Positions 24,774 to 34,733 of a stretch of 64,000 bases of DNA are shown here, piece after piece. Under the pieces are notes generated by a model that was not told the origin of the DNA, made no database searches, and worked only from the letters and a program-made list of their open reading frames with translations. The DNA is taken from contig DASUJK010000100.1 of assembly GCA_036279295.1 (NCBI GenBank), positions 1 to 64,000 of the forward strand. The letters run 5' to 3'. The DNA is from DATEPR01 sp036279295 (GTDB taxonomy: Bacteria; Actinomycetota; Actinomycetes; Mycobacteriales; Pseudonocardiaceae). Both the position numbers and the translations under genes were made by a program. Position 1 is the stretch's first letter. Each line of letters begins with the position of its first letter.

Positions 24774-25931
24774 TCAGTCGACGCAACGCACGCCGTCGAT
24801 GCTGACCGGCGGGGTCGGTGCCTTCGGTGGCGCCGCAACAGTAGTCGTCGGCGCGGCGGCATGCGTGGTCGGCGGTGACGCGGCCAGCGCGGGCGGACCG
24901 GCCGTGGCCACCGGTGGCGCCGTCAACGAGGCCAGGAACCGGTGCACCTGCGCGACGTCGACCTGCACGATGCTCTGCCCGCGCGGGCTGCGCGCGTTCG
25001 GGTTGACCACCGGGATCGTGATGAACTCGATGTTGCCGGCGAGCAGGTTCTGCGCCTGTCGCACGAGCGTCGTCAGGTCCAGACCAGGATCGGTGACCAG
25101 CGACTTCTTCATCGCGGTCATCAGGCCGGACAGGCGGCTCGGGCTGGTCAGCGTGCCGGCGGACAGCACCTTGTGCGCTGCCGCCGCCAGGAACACCTGC
25201 TGTCGCACGATCCGACCGAGGTCCCCGTTGGGCAGATTCTTGCGCTGCCGCACGAAGGACAGCGCGTTCGCACCGGAGATCGTCTGGACGCCGGACGCGA
25301 AGTCGGCGCCGGAGCCGGGATCGGACGTCGAGTGCTTCAGGCACACCCGCACCCCGCCGATGGCCTTGCTGAGCAGGTAGAACCCGTACAGGTTGACCTC
25401 GACGTAGTGGTCGACGCGCACCCCGGTCAGGTTCTGCACCGTCTCGATCAACGCCTTCTCGCCGGCCACCGAGGAGCCGGTCCGCGACTTGATCACGCCG
25501 TACGCGGAGTTGATCTTGTCGTCCCGGTAACCAGGGATGGACACGTACGTGTCCCTCGGAATCGAGACGGCGTAAGCCTTTCCGCCATTTTTCGGCAGGC
25601 GGAGCAGGATGATCGTGTCGGTGTTCAGCCCGGCGTCGAACTGGGTGCGCAACCGGGTGAGCACGCTCGTCGGCAGTGGCGCGCCCTGCGCGTCGGTGCG
25701 GCTGTCGTCGCCGACCAGCAGGATGTCGGTGGCGCCGTCGTCCGCCGGCGGCAGGTTGGTCTCACTGCTCACCTGGGCCAGCGCGGTCGTGACATTGGTG
25801 CTGGCCTTGAACTGGTGCACGGTGAACCACGCGACACCCGCCGACGCCAGCGCCACCGACGACACCAGCACCACCACGACCTTGCCGACGACCAGTCCGA
25901 TCCGCTGCCCTCTGTGACGTATCGCCACCAC
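24774..25931 (-). CDS. LytR-CpsA-Psr (LCP) family cell-wall polymer ligase
   Basis: A 385-residue membrane-anchored LCP phosphotransferase, which joins lipid-linked wall polymers to peptidoglycan. One N-terminal transmembrane helix (about 14-36) precedes the LCP domain with LLVGDDSRTD (acidic site), LNTDTIILLRLP, AVSIPRDTYVSIPG (catalytic Arg) and KINSAYG. A Pro/Ala/Thr-rich tail ends IDGVRCVD. GTG start. A second LCP gene lies 88 bases upstream on the same strand, and both end in the same D-G-(V/L)-R-C-V signature. In mycobacteria the matching protein ligates arabinogalactan. Confidence 0.93.
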   Translation of the reverse strand: MVAIRHRGQRIGLVVGKVVVVLVSSVALASAGVAWFTVHQFKASTNVTTALAQVSSETNLPPADDGATDILLVGDDSRTDAQGAPLPTSVLTRLRTQFDAGLNTDTIILLRLPKNGGKAYAVSIPRDTYVSIPGYRDDKINSAYGVIKSRTGSSVAGEKALIETVQNLTGVRVDHYVEVNLYGFYLLSKAIGGVRVCLKHSTSDPGSGADFASGVQTISGANALSFVRQRKNLPNGDLGRIVRQQVFLAAAAHKVLSAGTLTSPSRLSGLMTAMKKSLVTDPGLDLTTLVRQAQNLLAGNIEFITIPVVNPNARSPRGQSIVQVDVAQVHRFLASLTAPPVATAGPPALAASPPTTHAAAPTTTVAAPPKAPTPPVSIDGVRCVD

Positions 25932-26019
25932 AGTGGTGCCCCCCTCCGCGACACCACCAGGCTAGCCGGGGTGACGGCGACCACAGGGAGCGACCGGGGT
26001 GGGGATGGCTGGACCAAGG

Positions 26020-27513
26020 TCAGTTGACGCACCGCAACCCGTCTGCGGTGATCGGCGCCGTGTCGGTCGCTCCGGATCGGGTGACTGGAGTGGTCACAGG
26101 TGTGGTCGTCGTCACGGTAGGTGATGTTGATGTTGCCGTCGAGGTGGCCGGCGGTGCCGGCGTGGTGGTCGGCACGGCCTTGGCGTCGGCAACCAGGTTC
26201 CGTACGAAATCCGCCACGTCCCCCGGATCGATCGCGGTCACGTCCGCGCCGCCGACGGTGATGTTGGGGCCGGTCGGGATGGTGTGGAACTGGATGGCGC
26301 CACGCGTCAGCCCCTGCATCTGTTCGGCGAAACTCTCGATGTCCCAACCAGAGCTGAGCGTGATCGAGTTCTGCATCGCCTTGGTCAGGGCCGCGATCTT
26401 GGTCGGGCTGGTCAGCGTGCCGGTGGACAGCACCTTGTTGGCCAGCGAGCCCAGGAACACCTGCTGCCGCACGATCCGGTCCAGATCGCCACCGGGCAGG
26501 CCGTGCCGCTCCCGCACGAAGTTCAGCGCCTGCACGCCGGTCAGCGTCTGCAGGCCGGCCGGGAACGACGCGTGTGTCTGGCTGTCGTGGGTGGCCGCCT
26601 TCAGACACACCTCGACGCCGCCGACCGCCTTGGCCATGTCGTAGAAGCCGGCCAGGTTGATCTCCGCGTACCTGTTGATCGTCACGGTGTTCCCGATCAA
26701 CTGCTCGATCGTGGCGATCAGGTTCTTCCGCCCCGCGGTGTCGGCTTCCTGCTCGATCTGCGCCGAGTTGGTCTGGCCCTCCGCGCGCAGATGGCTCGCC
26801 TCCGCGTTGTGCGCGTAGGCGAACGCCGAGTTGAGCCGGTGCTTGCCGTAGCCGCCCGCGATCTGCACGTACGAGTCACGCGGGAACGAGATCGCGACGG
26901 CCTGCTGTCCACCCGCCGGGACGTGCAGCAGGATCATGGTGTCGGTGTCCAGTTCACCGGTGTCCGGACCGGCGTGCAGTATGGCCAGTTCGTCGGCCGG
27001 CAGCGGGTTGCCGTGCGGGTCGGTCCTGCTGTCCATGCCGACCAGCAGGATGTTGACGTCACTCGTCAGTGGCGGCGGCACGACGGGCGCCGGGCCGGTC
27101 GGGGCAGGCGCGGTGTTGCCGAACACGTCGGTTCTGGCGATGCCCTGGTCCAACTGGTGCAGGATCGACCAGTTGTACGCGGTCAAGGTCAGCACCGCGG
27201 CCGCCGTCAGGGCGATCAACGACCTGCCGACGCCGTACAGCACGCGGCTGGACGTGGACGGCCGCTGCCAGCGCGGAACCACGGGGGCGGCCGTGACCTC
27301 GGGTTCCGGTTCTGACTCGGGTTCGGGTTCCGGCGCGGGTCCGGCCGTGGCTTCGGCAGCCGGTGCCGTGGCCACGTCGTCCTGGGATTTCGCCTGTTCG
27401 GGTACTACCGGTTCGGGGACCTCCTGCTGATCGGGAACAACGCCAGCCTCGGGAACCGGACCCGTGCCCGGTTCCGCTGTTGGCGTCGCCTCCGACTCAG
27501 CGTCGACGTCCAC
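26020..27513 (-). CDS. Second LytR-CpsA-Psr (LCP) family ligase with long acidic N-terminus
   Basis: A 497-residue LCP protein. The first 90 residues are an acidic Glu/Pro/Ala-rich cytoplasmic region, followed by one transmembrane helix at about 107-130 and the LCP domain (ILLVGMDSRTDPHG, DTDTMILLHVP, AISFPRDSYVQIAGG, KHRLNSAFAY). The tail is Thr/Pro rich and ends DGLRCVN. It is a paralogue of the downstream LCP protein by tandem duplication; the acidic extension is unique to this copy. GTG start with GGGAGGG upstream. It is divergent from rmlD, with which it shares about 165 bases of promoter region. Confidence 0.93.
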   Translation of the reverse strand: MDVDAESEATPTAEPGTGPVPEAGVVPDQQEVPEPVVPEQAKSQDDVATAPAAEATAGPAPEPEPESEPEPEVTAAPVVPRWQRPSTSSRVLYGVGRSLIALTAAAVLTLTAYNWSILHQLDQGIARTDVFGNTAPAPTGPAPVVPPPLTSDVNILLVGMDSRTDPHGNPLPADELAILHAGPDTGELDTDTMILLHVPAGGQQAVAISFPRDSYVQIAGGYGKHRLNSAFAYAHNAEASHLRAEGQTNSAQIEQEADTAGRKNLIATIEQLIGNTVTINRYAEINLAGFYDMAKAVGGVEVCLKAATHDSQTHASFPAGLQTLTGVQALNFVRERHGLPGGDLDRIVRQQVFLGSLANKVLSTGTLTSPTKIAALTKAMQNSITLSSGWDIESFAEQMQGLTRGAIQFHTIPTGPNITVGGADVTAIDPGDVADFVRNLVADAKAVPTTTPAPPATSTATSTSPTVTTTTPVTTPVTRSGATDTAPITADGLRCVN

Positions 27514-27678
27514 GTGCGTCCCTCCCGACCTGCGCTACCGCGGACCGATCGCACCTCTCCTCGACGTTAACCCGGTGAACGCCGGTCCGCCCCTCTCCGG
27601 TAATACGTATGAGGGAGCCGGAACGTTGCATTTGACGTGCGAGACTTCAGCGTGCTGACAGGTCTGGGGAGGCCCACT

Positions 27679-28584
27679 GTGGGACAAGTCACTGAGCTGG
27701 CACTACTCGTTCCCGGTGGTCGGGGGCAGTTGGGCAGCGACCTGGCCACGCTGGGCAGCCGTTACGGGACTGTGAGTGCGCCCGGTTCCACCGAACTCGA
27801 CATCACCAGCGATAGTGCCGTGCGTGCCGCGGTGGCCGGGCTGGCCTCGGGTGCCAACGTGGCCGGCCGCACGCCCGTGCTGATCAACGCGGCCGCGTAC
27901 ACGGCCGTGGACGCCGCCGAGAGCGACGAGGACACCGCCCACCTGGTGAACGCGCACGGGCCCGCCGTGCTGGCTCGGGCGTGCGCCGAGTTCCACGTGC
28001 CGATGATCCAGGTGTCCACCGACTACGTGTTCGACGGCACCGCGGACCGCCCCTACGAGCCGACCGACGAGGTCGGCCCACACAGCGTCTACGGCCACAC
28101 CAAGCTGGCCGGTGAGCAGGCCGTCCTGGCCGGTACCGACCGGTCCTGGGTGGTGCGGACCGCGTGGGTCTACGGCGCGGTCGGCAACAACTTCGTGAAG
28201 ACCATCGCCAAGCTCGAAGGCCAGCGCGACTCACTGTCCGTTGTGGACGACCAGCGCGGCACGCCGACGTGGTCGGCCGACCTGGCCGCCGGCCTGCTCG
28301 ATCTGGCAGCCGCCATCGCCGAGGGCCGGGCACCGGCACAGCGGGTGCTGCACCGGACCGGCGCGGGCGAAACCACGTGGTTCGGGTTGGCACGGGCGGT
28401 GTTCGAGGAGTTGGGCGCCGATCCGGAGCGTGTCCAGCCGTGCACGACGGCGGACTTTCCCCGGCCGGCGCCCCGGCCCGCGTACTCGGTGCTGTCCGAC
28501 GCCGAGTGGCTGGCGGCCGGTCTCGTGCCCGCGCTGCCGTGGCGGGAAGCGCTCACGGCGCACATGGCCGCTGCCCGAGGGTGA
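27679..28584 (+). CDS. rmlD: dTDP-4-dehydrorhamnose reductase
   Basis: A 301-residue SDR-superfamily enzyme for the last step of dTDP-L-rhamnose synthesis. The NAD(P)H motif is GGRGQLGSDL near residue 12; STDYVFDGTADRPY and the catalytic Tyr-x3-Lys in YGHTKLAGE follow; GTPTWSADLA is a substrate-site motif. GTG at 27679 has GGGGAGG upstream and is preferred over GTG 27637. RmlB is encoded at 55.7 kb; RmlA and RmlC are outside the window. Rhamnose donors would be used by the WbbL-like enzyme at 37.1 kb. Confidence 0.93.
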   Translation: MGQVTELALLVPGGRGQLGSDLATLGSRYGTVSAPGSTELDITSDSAVRAAVAGLASGANVAGRTPVLINAAAYTAVDAAESDEDTAHLVNAHGPAVLARACAEFHVPMIQVSTDYVFDGTADRPYEPTDEVGPHSVYGHTKLAGEQAVLAGTDRSWVVRTAWVYGAVGNNFVKTIAKLEGQRDSLSVVDDQRGTPTWSADLAAGLLDLAAAIAEGRAPAQRVLHRTGAGETTWFGLARAVFEELGADPERVQPCTTADFPRPAPRPAYSVLSDAEWLAAGLVPALPWREALTAHMAAARG

Positions 28585-28632
28585 CGCCACCACAGGGCTA
28601 GAGACAAGTCGCGTTGTTTCAGTCAGAATGCC

Positions 28633-30114
28633 GTGGTGTCCACACCTGACCTCGACTCGGCCACCATTCCCGAGCTGAACCGGCTGCTGGCCAGCGGCGA
28701 ACTGACCTCCGTCGACCTCACGGCCGCTTACCTGGAGCGCATCCGTACCGTCGACCCGTTGCTGCGCTCGGTGTTGTTCGTCGACCCGACCGCGCTGATC
28801 CAGGCCGCGGACAGCGACCGCCGCCGGAAGGCGGGCGGCACACTCGGGCCGATGGACGGCATCCCCGTGCTGCTCAAGGACAACATCGACACGGCCGACC
28901 TGCCGACCACGGCCGGTTCGCGGGCGATGTTGGTCGCACCGCCGGCATCGGACGCGCATCTGGTGCGCAGGCTGCGTGCCGCCGGAGCGGTCATCATCGG
29001 CAAGACGAACCTCTCCGAGTGGGCCAACTTCCGGTCCACGAACTCCACCTCGGGGTGGTCCGCGGTCGGTGGGCAGACCGTCAACGCCCATGTGCTGGAC
29101 CGCAATCCGAGCGGTTCGTCGTCCGGTTCCGGGACCTCCGTGGCCGCCGCGCTGGCCCAGATCGCGATCGGCACCGAGACCGACGGCTCGATCGTCGGCC
29201 CGGCGGCGGCGAACGGAGTCGCGGGCTTCAAACCGAGCATCGGCCTGATCAGCAGGGCCGGTGTGGTGCCGATCTCCGGTGAGCAGGACACGCCGGGCCC
29301 GATCGCGCGGCACGTGGTGGACATCGCCGTGGCCATGTCGGTGTTGCAGGGCAGGGACCCTGACGACCCGGCGACGGCCGACTACCCGGACGACCAGACA
29401 TCCGACTATGCGGCTGCGCTGGAGCCGGATGCCCTGCGCGGCAAGCGGATCGGCGTCTGGCACGTGCCGAACGAGAGTGACGAGATCAGCGCGGTCGTCG
29501 GGTCCGCAGTGGACCATCTGACGGCCGCCGGTGCGATCGCCGTGCCGGTCGACCTGCCCTACCAGAAAGACATCGGGCCGAACGAGCTGCCCGCGATGTG
29601 GGCGGAGTTCCGGCACGACCTTGAGGCCTACCTGGCCACCAGGGTCGGCGTGCCCAGGACGATGGCCGAGCTGGTCGAGTTCAACAAGGCCGATTCCGTT
29701 GAGCTGTCCAAGTTCCCGCAGGACCACTTCGAGCACGCGGCAGCCGCGCCCGCGCTGACCGATCCGGAGTACCGCGAGCAGCGTGCCACGGCCACCGACC
29801 TGGCCCGGCGGTCGATCGACGAGACTTTGGCCGCCGAGCGGCTGGACGTGCTGGTCGCCGTCACCAACGGGCCTGCGTGGAAGATCGGCTACTACCCGAC
29901 GGGCGACCGGGACATCGTCGGCTCGTCCAGTGCCGCCGCGGTGGCCGGCTACCCGGCGGTGACCGTGCCGGCCGGATTCATCGGTGCGCTGCCGATCGGC
30001 GTGTCGTTCTTCGCGGAGCGGTTCGCCGACGCGAAGGTGCTCGCGCTGGCGGCGGCGTTCGAGCAGGTCAGCAAGGCCCGCAGGCCCCCGACCTACCTGC
30101 CGACGATCGACTAG
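28633..30114 (+). CDS. Amidase-signature family amidase
   Basis: A 493-residue amidase-signature hydrolase. The Ser-cisSer-Lys triad is visible: Lys in GIPVLLKDNIDTAD near residue 82, and the Gly/Ser-rich stretch NPSGSSSGSGTSVAAALAQI near residues 159-178 with IGTETDGSIVGPA after it. Relatives act on peptide, aryl or fatty amides; the substrate here is unknown. GTG codons at 28633 and 28636 both fit. It follows rmlD by 48 bases but is not obviously part of the polysaccharide pathway. Its end overlaps the convergent glycosyltransferase gene by four bases. Confidence 0.9.
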   Translation: MVSTPDLDSATIPELNRLLASGELTSVDLTAAYLERIRTVDPLLRSVLFVDPTALIQAADSDRRRKAGGTLGPMDGIPVLLKDNIDTADLPTTAGSRAMLVAPPASDAHLVRRLRAAGAVIIGKTNLSEWANFRSTNSTSGWSAVGGQTVNAHVLDRNPSGSSSGSGTSVAAALAQIAIGTETDGSIVGPAAANGVAGFKPSIGLISRAGVVPISGEQDTPGPIARHVVDIAVAMSVLQGRDPDDPATADYPDDQTSDYAAALEPDALRGKRIGVWHVPNESDEISAVVGSAVDHLTAAGAIAVPVDLPYQKDIGPNELPAMWAEFRHDLEAYLATRVGVPRTMAELVEFNKADSVELSKFPQDHFEHAAAAPALTDPEYREQRATATDLARRSIDETLAAERLDVLVAVTNGPAWKIGYYPTGDRDIVGSSSAAAVAGYPAVTVPAGFIGALPIGVSFFAERFADAKVLALAAAFEQVSKARRPPTYLPTID

Positions 30115-31196
30115 CGGTGGGCCGCTCTGCGGTAGGCGGCCACGGTCGCCTCCGCACAGCGGCGCCACGTGAAGCCGGCCGCGTGCGCTCGGCGGGCGGC
30201 CAGCACGGCCGGTGGCGGCGGGTCCGCGATGGCCGCCAGGATGGCGTGGGCCAGTCCTTCGACGTCGCCGTAGGGCACGAGACCGGCCTGGTCACCGGCC
30301 ACCTCACGCAGCGCGGGCACATCGGAGCACACGACGGGTACGTTGCACGCCAACGCTTCCAGCACCGGTAGCCCGAAACCCTCGTCCCTGGACGGCAGTA
30401 CCACCACGGCCGCTCCCGCGACCACGCTGCGCAGCTCGGGCTCGGGCAGGTAGCCGGTGCGGATCACTCGACCGTCCACACCGGACATCGACGGACCGGT
30501 GATCACCAACGGTGGCAGTTCCGGGGTCGCAGCGTGTGCCCTGCTCAGCACGTCGAGCCCCTTGCGTGGCCCCTCGGCGCCGACGAACAGCAGGTACCGC
30601 TCGGGCAGCCGGAGCCTGCGCCGCAGCTGCTCGGACGGCGGCAACGCGGTGAACCACGCGGCGTCCACGCCCAACGGGGTCACCATCACCCGTTCGGATG
30701 GCACGCCCAGCCGTTCCACGACGGCACCGGCGACCGCCTTCGTCGGCGTGCACACCACTCTGGCCCGCGTCGCCGACCGCTGCACCAGCTGTGGCAGTTC
30801 CCGGTCGCTGGGTGGCAGTTCGTCGGGTGCGTCCAGGAACGCCAGGTCGTGGATCGTCAGCACACCACCGGCCCGTGCGGCTACCGGGAGCACGAAGTTG
30901 GTGCCGTGCACGACATCGGAGAACCCGGCGATCAGCTCGATCGGCGGGAACGACGAGCGCAGCCAGCACCGGCGCAGCAGCCGGGCCGAACAGGGCAGGC
31001 CACGCGCCCACACGTCGTGCGGCAGCACGTGCCGCAGCGCCCGCCAGCCACGCAGGGTCAGCGCGACCGCCCGGATGTCCACGCCGGGCATGGACGCCAG
31101 TTCCTCGGCCAGCGCCGCCGTGTAGCGGCCGACCCCGGTGCGCTGCCCGAGCAGCGGCGTGCCGTCGATGAGCACCCGGATGCGGTTACTCGCCAT
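30111..31196 (-). CDS. Glycosyltransferase family 4 (GT-B)
   Basis: A 361-residue retaining GT-B transferase. The N-terminal acceptor domain opens VLIDGTPLLGQRTGVGRYTAAL; the donor domain has YLLFVGAEGPRKGLDVL and the nucleotide-sugar motif PSRDEGFGLPVLEALACNVPVV (E-x7-E). Start at ATG 31196, which overlaps the upstream glycosyltransferase stop by 11 bases and has GGAG seven bases before it; a GTG at 31220 is an alternative. It is the third gene of a three-glycosyltransferase operon on the minus strand. Sugar specificity is not visible. Confidence 0.9.
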   Translation of the reverse strand: MASNRIRVLIDGTPLLGQRTGVGRYTAALAEELASMPGVDIRAVALTLRGWRALRHVLPHDVWARGLPCSARLLRRCWLRSSFPPIELIAGFSDVVHGTNFVLPVAARAGGVLTIHDLAFLDAPDELPPSDRELPQLVQRSATRARVVCTPTKAVAGAVVERLGVPSERVMVTPLGVDAAWFTALPPSEQLRRRLRLPERYLLFVGAEGPRKGLDVLSRAHAATPELPPLVITGPSMSGVDGRVIRTGYLPEPELRSVVAGAAVVVLPSRDEGFGLPVLEALACNVPVVCSDVPALREVAGDQAGLVPYGDVEGLAHAILAAIADPPPPAVLAARRAHAAGFTWRRCAEATVAAYRRAAHR

Positions 31197-33732
31197 CGGG
31201 TCGCTCCGGCTGCTGGCCACCGGCCAGCCGACGCAGCCGCCCGGCCGCCCGCCGCGCCACCTCGGTCGGCCCGCCCGCGCTCAGGTACTCCTTGACCAGC
31301 CGGGCATCCCTGCGCACCAGGCCACCCGCCTTGAGCGGCTCGTCCCGGGTCAGCGGTCCGTTGCCGGGCAGCCGGTCGGCGGCCGGCCGGGGCGAGCGGA
31401 CATAGCCGGTCAGCGGCGCCAGCACGCGCTCCCAGGTGTAGCGCTCCCGCACCACGGCGATCCGTTCCCGGCAGCCGGCAGCGAACTCCTCGTCGTACAT
31501 GGCCAGGTCGAGGGCGTCGGCCAGCGCCTGCGGGTCACACGGCGGCACCACGACACCGAGCCGTTCGGCCCGCACCAGGTCGGCGAACGAGTCGCCGTCG
31601 GTGGTCACGATCGGCAGCGACGCCCACAGGTAGTCCAACACCCTGGTGCGGAACGCGAACGTCGTCTCCACGTGGTGGAAGTGAGTGGTGACACCACAGT
31701 CGGCGTCCAGCAGCCAGTTCTGCCGGTCCGCGTAGGGCACCCAGTCCTCGTTGAAGAACACGTGCCGGCCGGTCAGTTCCAGCCGGTCGGCCAGCGACCT
31801 GGTGCGGGCACCGATGTCCATCTCCGGCACCTCGGGATTGGGGTGCCGCATGCCGAGGAACAGCAGCCGCAGGTCGGCCCGCCTGGTCGCCAGCTCACCG
31901 ATCGCGCGGATCAGCGTCAGCGGGTCGAACCAGCTGTAGACACCACCGGCCCACAGCACGACCTTGTCGTCCGCGCCGACACCGGGCAGCACCCCGCGCG
32001 CACCGGGACCGGTCCGCGTCGGCGGCTTGCCCGGCAGCCCGAACGGCACCACGGCCAGCAACGAGTCGGCGGTCGGATCGGCGTCGTAGAGCTGCGGGGT
32101 GAGCCTGCCCAGCGCGGCAAGGTGGCCGAGCCAGAAGTGCCGCTGCCGGTCGGAGGCGCACAGGAAGAAGTCGCCCCGGCGCAGTTGCGTGTTGAGCACC
32201 TTCGTGACGCCGATCAGGTCCTTGGCGCGCTGCTCGTCGGTGTCCCGCTTGCCCTGCTCCAGCAGCTCAAGGTGCATCGGGTCGTAGATGTCGCAGACCA
32301 CGAGTTTCCTGGAGTCACGGTGTTTCAGCTCCGGCGCCAGCTCCAGCGCGTGGCCCTGGAGTACCACGACGTCGGCCCACGCCACGTGGTCGGCCAGGTC
32401 GCGGCGGCGCACCATCAGCACCGGGAACGGCGCGTCGACGGCCTCGCCGCTGGGATTCGTGCTGACCAGCCGGACGTCGTGCTCACCGGAGAGCACCTCG
32501 GCCATGTGCCACGCGCGGATCGCAGGGCCCGCCATCCGCCTGGTGATCGCGTCCCCGGTCACCACGAGCACTTTGCGCGGCCGCCCGAACGCCTCCTCGA
32601 TGCCGAACACCTCGACCAGCAGGTCGTGTGCGGCCAGGTAGCGGGGCAGTGGGTAGGCAGGCTCGGTCGCCTTGCGCAGCAACGGAAGCAAGTCGGCGTC
32701 GGTGCGCACCCTGGCTGCCTGCTCGACCTTCCTGGACTTGGCCAGCGAGCCGAGCATCTCGACGAACTGGTCGATCGCCAGCACGCCGGCCAGAGTGGTG
32801 CGCGGGATGCTGACGTGGGTCGGCTCGTCGCCGGTCCGCTTCGTGATCTCCAGCTGCGTCGGGTCGACGTCACCGCGAGCGGTCGCCCTGCGTACCGCGA
32901 GGGCCAGCGCTGCCGGCAGTGCGACCGCCAGCGTCTCGTCGGACACGTTCTTGTACAGCGCGGCCAACGCGTTGCGCTCCAACAGGTACAGCTCACGCGC
33001 GCCGTCCGCGCCGTCCGCTTTGGACATTGAGGCGTGGTGCCGGTGGAAGGCGATCGACGTCGGCTCGTAGCGCACCCGCCAGCCACGCAGGTTCAACCGC
33101 CAGCCGAGGTCGACGTCCTCGTAGAACATGAAGAACCGTTGGTCGAACCCGCCGATCTCGGCGAACAAGTCGGCCCGCACGAACATCGCGGCGCCGGTCG
33201 CGAACAGCACGTCCCGCGCGGCCTCGTGCCGGTCGGCGGACAGCTCGGCGATCGGCCTGCCCGCGTCGGGCTTGTAGCCCATGCCGAACCAGGTCAGCCC
33301 GGCGTCCACGTAGTCGACCGTCTCGCCCGACCAGTCCAGCACCTTGCTGGCCACCGACGCCACCGTCGGGTCGGCCCGCAGCACGGCGACGGCGGCCCGC
33401 GCCCAGTCCGGGTCCGGCCGGGCGTCGTTGTTCAGCAGGGCCAGCACCTCGCCGGTGGCGTGCCGGGCGCCCAGGTTGCAACCACCGGCGAACCCGAGAT
33501 TGGTCGGCGACTCGATCAGCGTCACACCGGGCAGTTCGGCCTTGACGCGGCGGGCGCTGTCGTCACCGGAAGCGTTGTCCACACAGACCAGTTGCAGCCG
33601 GTCGGCCGGGTAGTCCAGATCGGCGCCCAGTGCACGCAGGCAGGTGATCGTGTCGTCGGCGCCGCGATAGTTCACCACCACGACGGACAGCGTCGGCAGC
33701 ACGTGTACATCCCTTCCGGGTCCGGCCGTCAT
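31186..33732 (-). CDS. Two-domain glycosyltransferase, GT2 fused to GT4-like
   Basis: An 848-residue fusion. The N-terminal GT2 domain (about 12-260) has LSVVVVNYRGADDT, VCVDNASGDDS, LLNNDARPDPDW and FMFYEDVDLGWRLNLRGW. After a linker of about 150 residues comes a GT-B domain (about 400-780) with KVLVVTGDAITRRMAGPAIR, VVLWAGGVYSWFDPLTLI and an HHVETTFAFRTRVLDYLWA donor site rather than the classic E-x7-E. Such a fusion could add two sugars in succession. The ATG overlaps the upstream stop by four bases (ATGA), which fixes the start. It is the middle gene of the operon 34661-30111. Confidence 0.9.
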   Translation of the reverse strand: MTAGPGRDVHVLPTLSVVVVNYRGADDTITCLRALGADLDYPADRLQLVCVDNASGDDSARRVKAELPGVTLIESPTNLGFAGGCNLGARHATGEVLALLNNDARPDPDWARAAVAVLRADPTVASVASKVLDWSGETVDYVDAGLTWFGMGYKPDAGRPIAELSADRHEAARDVLFATGAAMFVRADLFAEIGGFDQRFFMFYEDVDLGWRLNLRGWRVRYEPTSIAFHRHHASMSKADGADGARELYLLERNALAALYKNVSDETLAVALPAALALAVRRATARGDVDPTQLEITKRTGDEPTHVSIPRTTLAGVLAIDQFVEMLGSLAKSRKVEQAARVRTDADLLPLLRKATEPAYPLPRYLAAHDLLVEVFGIEEAFGRPRKVLVVTGDAITRRMAGPAIRAWHMAEVLSGEHDVRLVSTNPSGEAVDAPFPVLMVRRRDLADHVAWADVVVLQGHALELAPELKHRDSRKLVVCDIYDPMHLELLEQGKRDTDEQRAKDLIGVTKVLNTQLRRGDFFLCASDRQRHFWLGHLAALGRLTPQLYDADPTADSLLAVVPFGLPGKPPTRTGPGARGVLPGVGADDKVVLWAGGVYSWFDPLTLIRAIGELATRRADLRLLFLGMRHPNPEVPEMDIGARTRSLADRLELTGRHVFFNEDWVPYADRQNWLLDADCGVTTHFHHVETTFAFRTRVLDYLWASLPIVTTDGDSFADLVRAERLGVVVPPCDPQALADALDLAMYDEEFAAGCRERIAVVRERYTWERVLAPLTGYVRSPRPAADRLPGNGPLTRDEPLKAGGLVRRDARLVKEYLSAGGPTEVARRAAGRLRRLAGGQQPERPDGE

Positions 33733-34661
33733 CGGCCCGCCCACGCATTCCACACCACGGACCTGCGTGCCGTACTCCGCCGCCCGATCCGCCACCGGGC
33801 CATCATGGCGGCCGGTGAGTGGATCAGTATCTCGGTCAGCACGAGCAGCCGCAGCCGGATGGTGAAGTTCGCGGCATCCGGCCTGTTCGCACGGAATGGC
33901 AGTACCGCCGTGAGCACGGCGAACCGGACCAGCTGCCCGGCCGCGACCTGGGCCGGAGCGCAGCGCAGCAGCATGAGCAGGCGGTTGCGCTCGTTCCAGC
34001 GGTGGAACCGGAACGAGCCAGGCCTGCTGCTCGCGCCGTGCAGATGCGTGGCCACGGCGCTCGGCACGGCGAGCACGCGCCAGCCGGCCAGCCGCAGCCG
34101 CCAAGCCGTGTCGGTGTCCTCGTAGTAACAGAAGAAGCCGCGCGGCACCCCGCCCGCCTCGGCCAGCGCCGACGTCCGCAGCAGCGCGGCGCCACCGCAG
34201 AAGCCGAACGGGTTGGCGTCAGTCGTGACATCAACGCCGTGCCCGTCGGCGGTCAGCGCGACACCCGTCGACTGGACCTCACCGTCCGGCCTGGTCAGCA
34301 CGGCCCCGGCTGCCGACGCCGTCGGATCGGCGTCCAGCGCGTCCTCCAACTCGGCCAGCCAGTCCGGGTCGGGTGCCGCGTCGTCGTTGAGCCATGCCAC
34401 GAACGGGGTGTGCACGGTCGGCAGTGCGGCGGCAAGACCGCCCGCGTAGCCCTGGTTCCTGGCCAGTCGCAGCACTCGCGGCCGCGACTTGTGCGACGCC
34501 AGGATGTCGGCCGTGCCGTCATCGGATGCGTTGTCCAGCACCAATGTCGAGTGTGGACGGTGTTGGTCGGCGAGTGTGTCCAGGCACCTGTCGATGTACT
34601 CACGCCCGCGCCAGGTGACGACCACGACGGTGCTGCGCACCCCGGCCGACTCCGCCACCAT
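33729..34661 (-). CDS. Glycosyltransferase family 2, rhamnosyltransferase-like
   Basis: A 310-residue GT-A inverting transferase. Motifs: STVVVVTWRGREYIDRCL at the start, LVLDNASDDGTADIL, AWLNDDAAPDPDWLAELE (D-x-D-like metal site), and CYYEDTDTAWRLRLAGWRV (catalytic base region). No membrane helix is clear except a hydrophobic C-terminal stretch. It is the first gene of the three-gene minus-strand operon and is divergent from the next glycosyltransferase across 72 bases. ATG 34661 matches the family start. Confidence 0.9.
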   Translation of the reverse strand: MVAESAGVRSTVVVVTWRGREYIDRCLDTLADQHRPHSTLVLDNASDDGTADILASHKSRPRVLRLARNQGYAGGLAAALPTVHTPFVAWLNDDAAPDPDWLAELEDALDADPTASAAGAVLTRPDGEVQSTGVALTADGHGVDVTTDANPFGFCGGAALLRTSALAEAGGVPRGFFCYYEDTDTAWRLRLAGWRVLAVPSAVATHLHGASSRPGSFRFHRWNERNRLLMLLRCAPAQVAAGQLVRFAVLTAVLPFRANRPDAANFTIRLRLLVLTEILIHSPAAMMARWRIGRRSTARRSVVWNAWAGR

Positions 34662-34733
34662 TGGCCGACCGTACCGGCAGGCCCCGGCCGGTCGTGCTGC
34701 CGATACCCGATTGGTCATGGGACGCTGGTCACC

